6,699 nt of DNA, from the NCBI GenBank assembly GCA_015661135.1, contig JACVXW010000051.1:1-6699 (forward strand). The letters run 5' to 3'. The notes beneath the pieces are model-generated. The model was not told where the DNA came from. It saw only the letters and a program-made list of their open reading frames with translations, and did not search any database. Below are positions 5,062-6,699 of this stretch, one piece after another (within the stretch, counting starts at the first letter, position 1; each line of letters starts with the position of its first letter). The translations under genes and the position numbers were made by a program. This DNA comes from Chloroflexota bacterium. GTDB lineage: Bacteria > Chloroflexota > Limnocylindria > Limnocylindrales > CSP1-4.

Positions 5062-6222
5062 TCAGGCGACGGGCGCTTCGGTCGCTACAGCGAGAATCCG
5101 GTCCACGTCGAGGTTCTCGGCGACGAGGCGCTTGATCTCCTCGATCTTCTCCCGATCGGCGGGGTGGGTCTTGACGAGGAGGTCGTGGACCTCCGACGCC
5201 ACCGAGTAGGTGTCCTCGGGCACGAGCGCGGCGAACAGGTCCGCCCGACGGATCGCATCCAGGACCGCCCGCCGCGGCCGGTAGCCGCCGGTGAGGACCA
5301 GCCCGATCGCCGCGCCTTCGTGACCGGCCAGCGCGGGCGCGCCTCCGCTGCCCACGAACTCGCTCGCCGCGGCGGTCCGGGCCGGGCCCATGAGATGCGC
5401 GGTTGTCAACGTCAGGATCACGTCCTCGCGGTCGCCGGGAACGATCACGAGCGTGCCGGGGCCGACGCGCTCGAGCATGTGGCCGGGCTCCATGGCCCCG
5501 ATCGCCACGCCGTCGATCACCCGGTCGAGGTCCGGGCCCGGGTGGATCGTCTCCCCGTGGACGCCCTCGAGGATCATCTCGAGGGTCGGGTTGGACAGGA
5601 TCGGGCGCACGGGCAGGACGCCCAGGAGCGGAATCCCGTATGGCGCCAGCCCGCGTTCGATCACGCCGGCGATCCCCGGCTGGGCGGCCACGTCCACCTT
5701 GTTCACGATCGCCCCGGCGACGTGCACGCCATGCCGTTCGAAGAGGGCCGCGTTGAGGACGATCTCGTCGATCGGCCGGCCCACGCCGCCCTCGCTGATG
5801 ATGATCGCAGGCGCGCCGAGCGCGGCCGCGACCGTTGCGTTCGACAGGCCGATGACGGCACCGACCCCGGCATGTCCGGTGCCCTCGATCAGGAGCACGT
5901 CGTGACCCGCGAACGTGGCCTGCGCACGGACGATCCGGGCGCCCAGATCCTCGACGATCTCGCCGGCGATGTATGCCTTGGTGAATCCGCGGGGGATATG
6001 GATCGGGCTCATGGCGCTGTAGGGCTCGGGTAGCGCGAACGTCTCGTGCATCAGCACGGCATCCTCATCGGCGGGCTCGCCATGGTCGATGACCGTCCGT
6101 TGGCCGACCGGCTTCATGAACCCCGTCCGGTGGCCGCGCTCGATGAATCCGTTCAGGAGTCCCAGGCAGGCAGTGGTCTTGCCGCGGTTCTGGCCGGTCG
6201 CGGCGAGGTAGAGCTGACGCAT
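5062..6222 (-). CDS. BioD-like P-loop protein with DRTGG domain (resembles the N-terminal part of long phosphotransacetylases)
   Basis: Cytoplasmic 386-residue protein without the catalytic phosphate acetyltransferase domain. Residues 1-215 form a dethiobiotin-synthetase-like NTPase: Walker A GQNRGKTT at 10-17, FMKPVGQR (35-42), LIEGTGHAGVGAVIGLSNAT (111-130) and a base-like NKVD (174-177). Residues 218-330 match the DRTGG domain: VIVPGDREDVIL at 259-270 (GDREDVI standing for the family's DRTGG) and LVLTGGYRP at 308-316. The tail (about 337-380) has the usual DTYSVASEVHDL and a charged helix. In long Pta enzymes this region is regulatory; in standalone proteins the function is not known to me. 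The ATG at 6222 begins just before the first beta strand; no clear ribosome site is seen. It lies 52 bases after the 6275 gene on the same strand and is convergent with panC. Confidence 0.85.
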   Translation of the reverse strand: MRQLYLAATGQNRGKTTACLGLLNGFIERGHRTGFMKPVGQRTVIDHGEPADEDAVLMHETFALPEPYSAMSPIHIPRGFTKAYIAGEIVEDLGARIVRAQATFAGHDVLLIEGTGHAGVGAVIGLSNATVAAALGAPAIIISEGGVGRPIDEIVLNAALFERHGVHVAGAIVNKVDVAAQPGIAGVIERGLAPYGIPLLGVLPVRPILSNPTLEMILEGVHGETIHPGPDLDRVIDGVAIGAMEPGHMLERVGPGTLVIVPGDREDVILTLTTAHLMGPARTAAASEFVGSGGAPALAGHEGAAIGLVLTGGYRPRRAVLDAIRRADLFAALVPEDTYSVASEVHDLLVKTHPADREKIEEIKRLVAENLDVDRILAVATEAPVA

Positions 6223-6274
6223 CGGCTTGCGGTCCCGGCCTGCGCTATGCGTCGAGGTCTGGGCTGGTCCGGCG

Positions 6275-6699
6275 TCAGCTGCGCGCGGCGGTCTTGCGCT
6301 CGATCAGCTGGATGCCGTCTCGGAGTCGGGAGATCGTGTCTGCGTCCACTCCATCCGGCTCCAGGTAGGGCCCCAGCCGATCCATGACGTCGGCGACGAG
6401 ACCCAGGAAGACCGCGGCGTCGGCGACGAAGAACTGCGGCTCATTGTTGTAACGGACCAGCGTCAGCCGGCCCTGCAGCACGCGGCGCTCTTCGACGTGC
6501 GCGATCTGGGTCGCGAAGGTGTGACCCTGAATGCCGTCCGGGTTGTTCAGGAAGTTGAGGGCGTTGTCGATCGCCAAGCCGAACCGGGCGCGCCAGGCGA
6601 CCAGGCGTTCGTGGACTTCGGGCGGGATCCGGACCTCGGCCACCTCATCGAAGACCTCCGGCGCCACGGTGAGGAGGCCCACGAGCGTGGTTCCGGCCC
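6275..6699 (-). CDS. Unrecognised protein, C-terminal part, running off the right edge
   Basis: I do not recognise the family. The frame is open to the window edge and still reads protein-like (AGTTLVGLLTVAPEVFDEVA), so the true start may lie outside. A GTG at 6682 is a possible start giving 135 residues, but no convincing ribosome site precedes it. Visible features: an amphipathic stretch IPPEVHERLVAWRARFGLAI, a segment rich in Asn and aromatics (NALNFLNNPDG), a probable strand-rich core (RRVLQGRLTLVRYNNEPQFF) and C-terminal helices ending in a basic tail. No membrane helix is certain. It ends in TGA 52 bases upstream of the BioD-like/DRTGG gene on the same strand, so the two are probably co-transcribed. 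Confidence 0.65.
   Translation of the reverse strand, partial: AGTTLVGLLTVAPEVFDEVAEVRIPPEVHERLVAWRARFGLAIDNALNFLNNPDGIQGHTFATQIAHVEERRVLQGRLTLVRYNNEPQFFVADAAVFLGLVADVMDRLGPYLEPDGVDADTISRLRDGIQLIERKTAARS

Noticed and set aside
5025..5062. Possible bidirectional terminator between panC and the convergent gene
   Set aside because: Only an imperfect GGGC/GCCC stem with a wobble pair and no T-run on either strand; too weak to annotate.
5164..6033. 289-codon plus-strand ORF opposite the DRTGG protein
   Set aside because: Asp/Arg/His-rich shadow; the minus strand carries intact Walker A and DRTGG motifs.
1..6699. Search for CRISPR repeats, tRNA or rRNA genes, insertion sequences and defence genes
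   Set aside because: No spaced direct repeats, cloverleaf-like gene, terminal inverted repeats or transposase or nuclease motifs were seen; coding density is accounted for by metabolic genes.

Overview
The window is very GC-rich, uses GTG and TTG starts beside ATG, and is tightly packed. This fits a high-GC bacterium. The gene set and protein style resemble uncultured Chloroflexota (Limnocylindria-like) or Actinobacteria; this placement is inference from sequence style, and no rRNA or marker gene is present to settle it.

The core (about 1053-5040, plus strand) is a four-gene coenzyme A biosynthesis operon: coaX (type III pantothenate kinase), coaBC (phosphopantothenoylcysteine synthetase/decarboxylase), panB (ketopantoate hydroxymethyltransferase) and panC (pantothenate synthetase). 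coaX/coaBC and coaBC/panB overlap by four bases. panC starts six bases after the panB stop, in the same frame, so one UAG separates the two proteins. PanB makes ketopantoate, PanC joins pantoate to beta-alanine, CoaX phosphorylates pantothenate, and CoaBC converts the product to 4'-phosphopantetheine. Ketopantoate reductase (panE) and aspartate decarboxylase (panD) are not in the window. coaX has a TATGAT box exactly where a leaderless transcript would start.

Left of the operon, on the minus strand, are a 143-aa protein of unknown function (528-959) and then a 250-base gap leading to the 5' end of an NCS2/AzgA-type purine permease (GTG at 276). The permease reading breaks near position 85-94. 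There the sequence folds back, and the plus strand (2-94) encodes a later part of the same permease family. This inverted junction with microhomology looks like an assembly or amplification chimera, or a real inversion.

Right of the operon, convergent with panC, are a standalone BioD-like P-loop/DRTGG-domain protein (5062-6222) and the C-terminal part of an unrecognised protein running off the right edge.

I saw no tRNA, rRNA, CRISPR array, insertion sequence or phage gene. The unexplained items are the permease fold-back, the in-frame panB-UAG-panC junction, the altered CoaC catalytic motifs, and the two orphan proteins.
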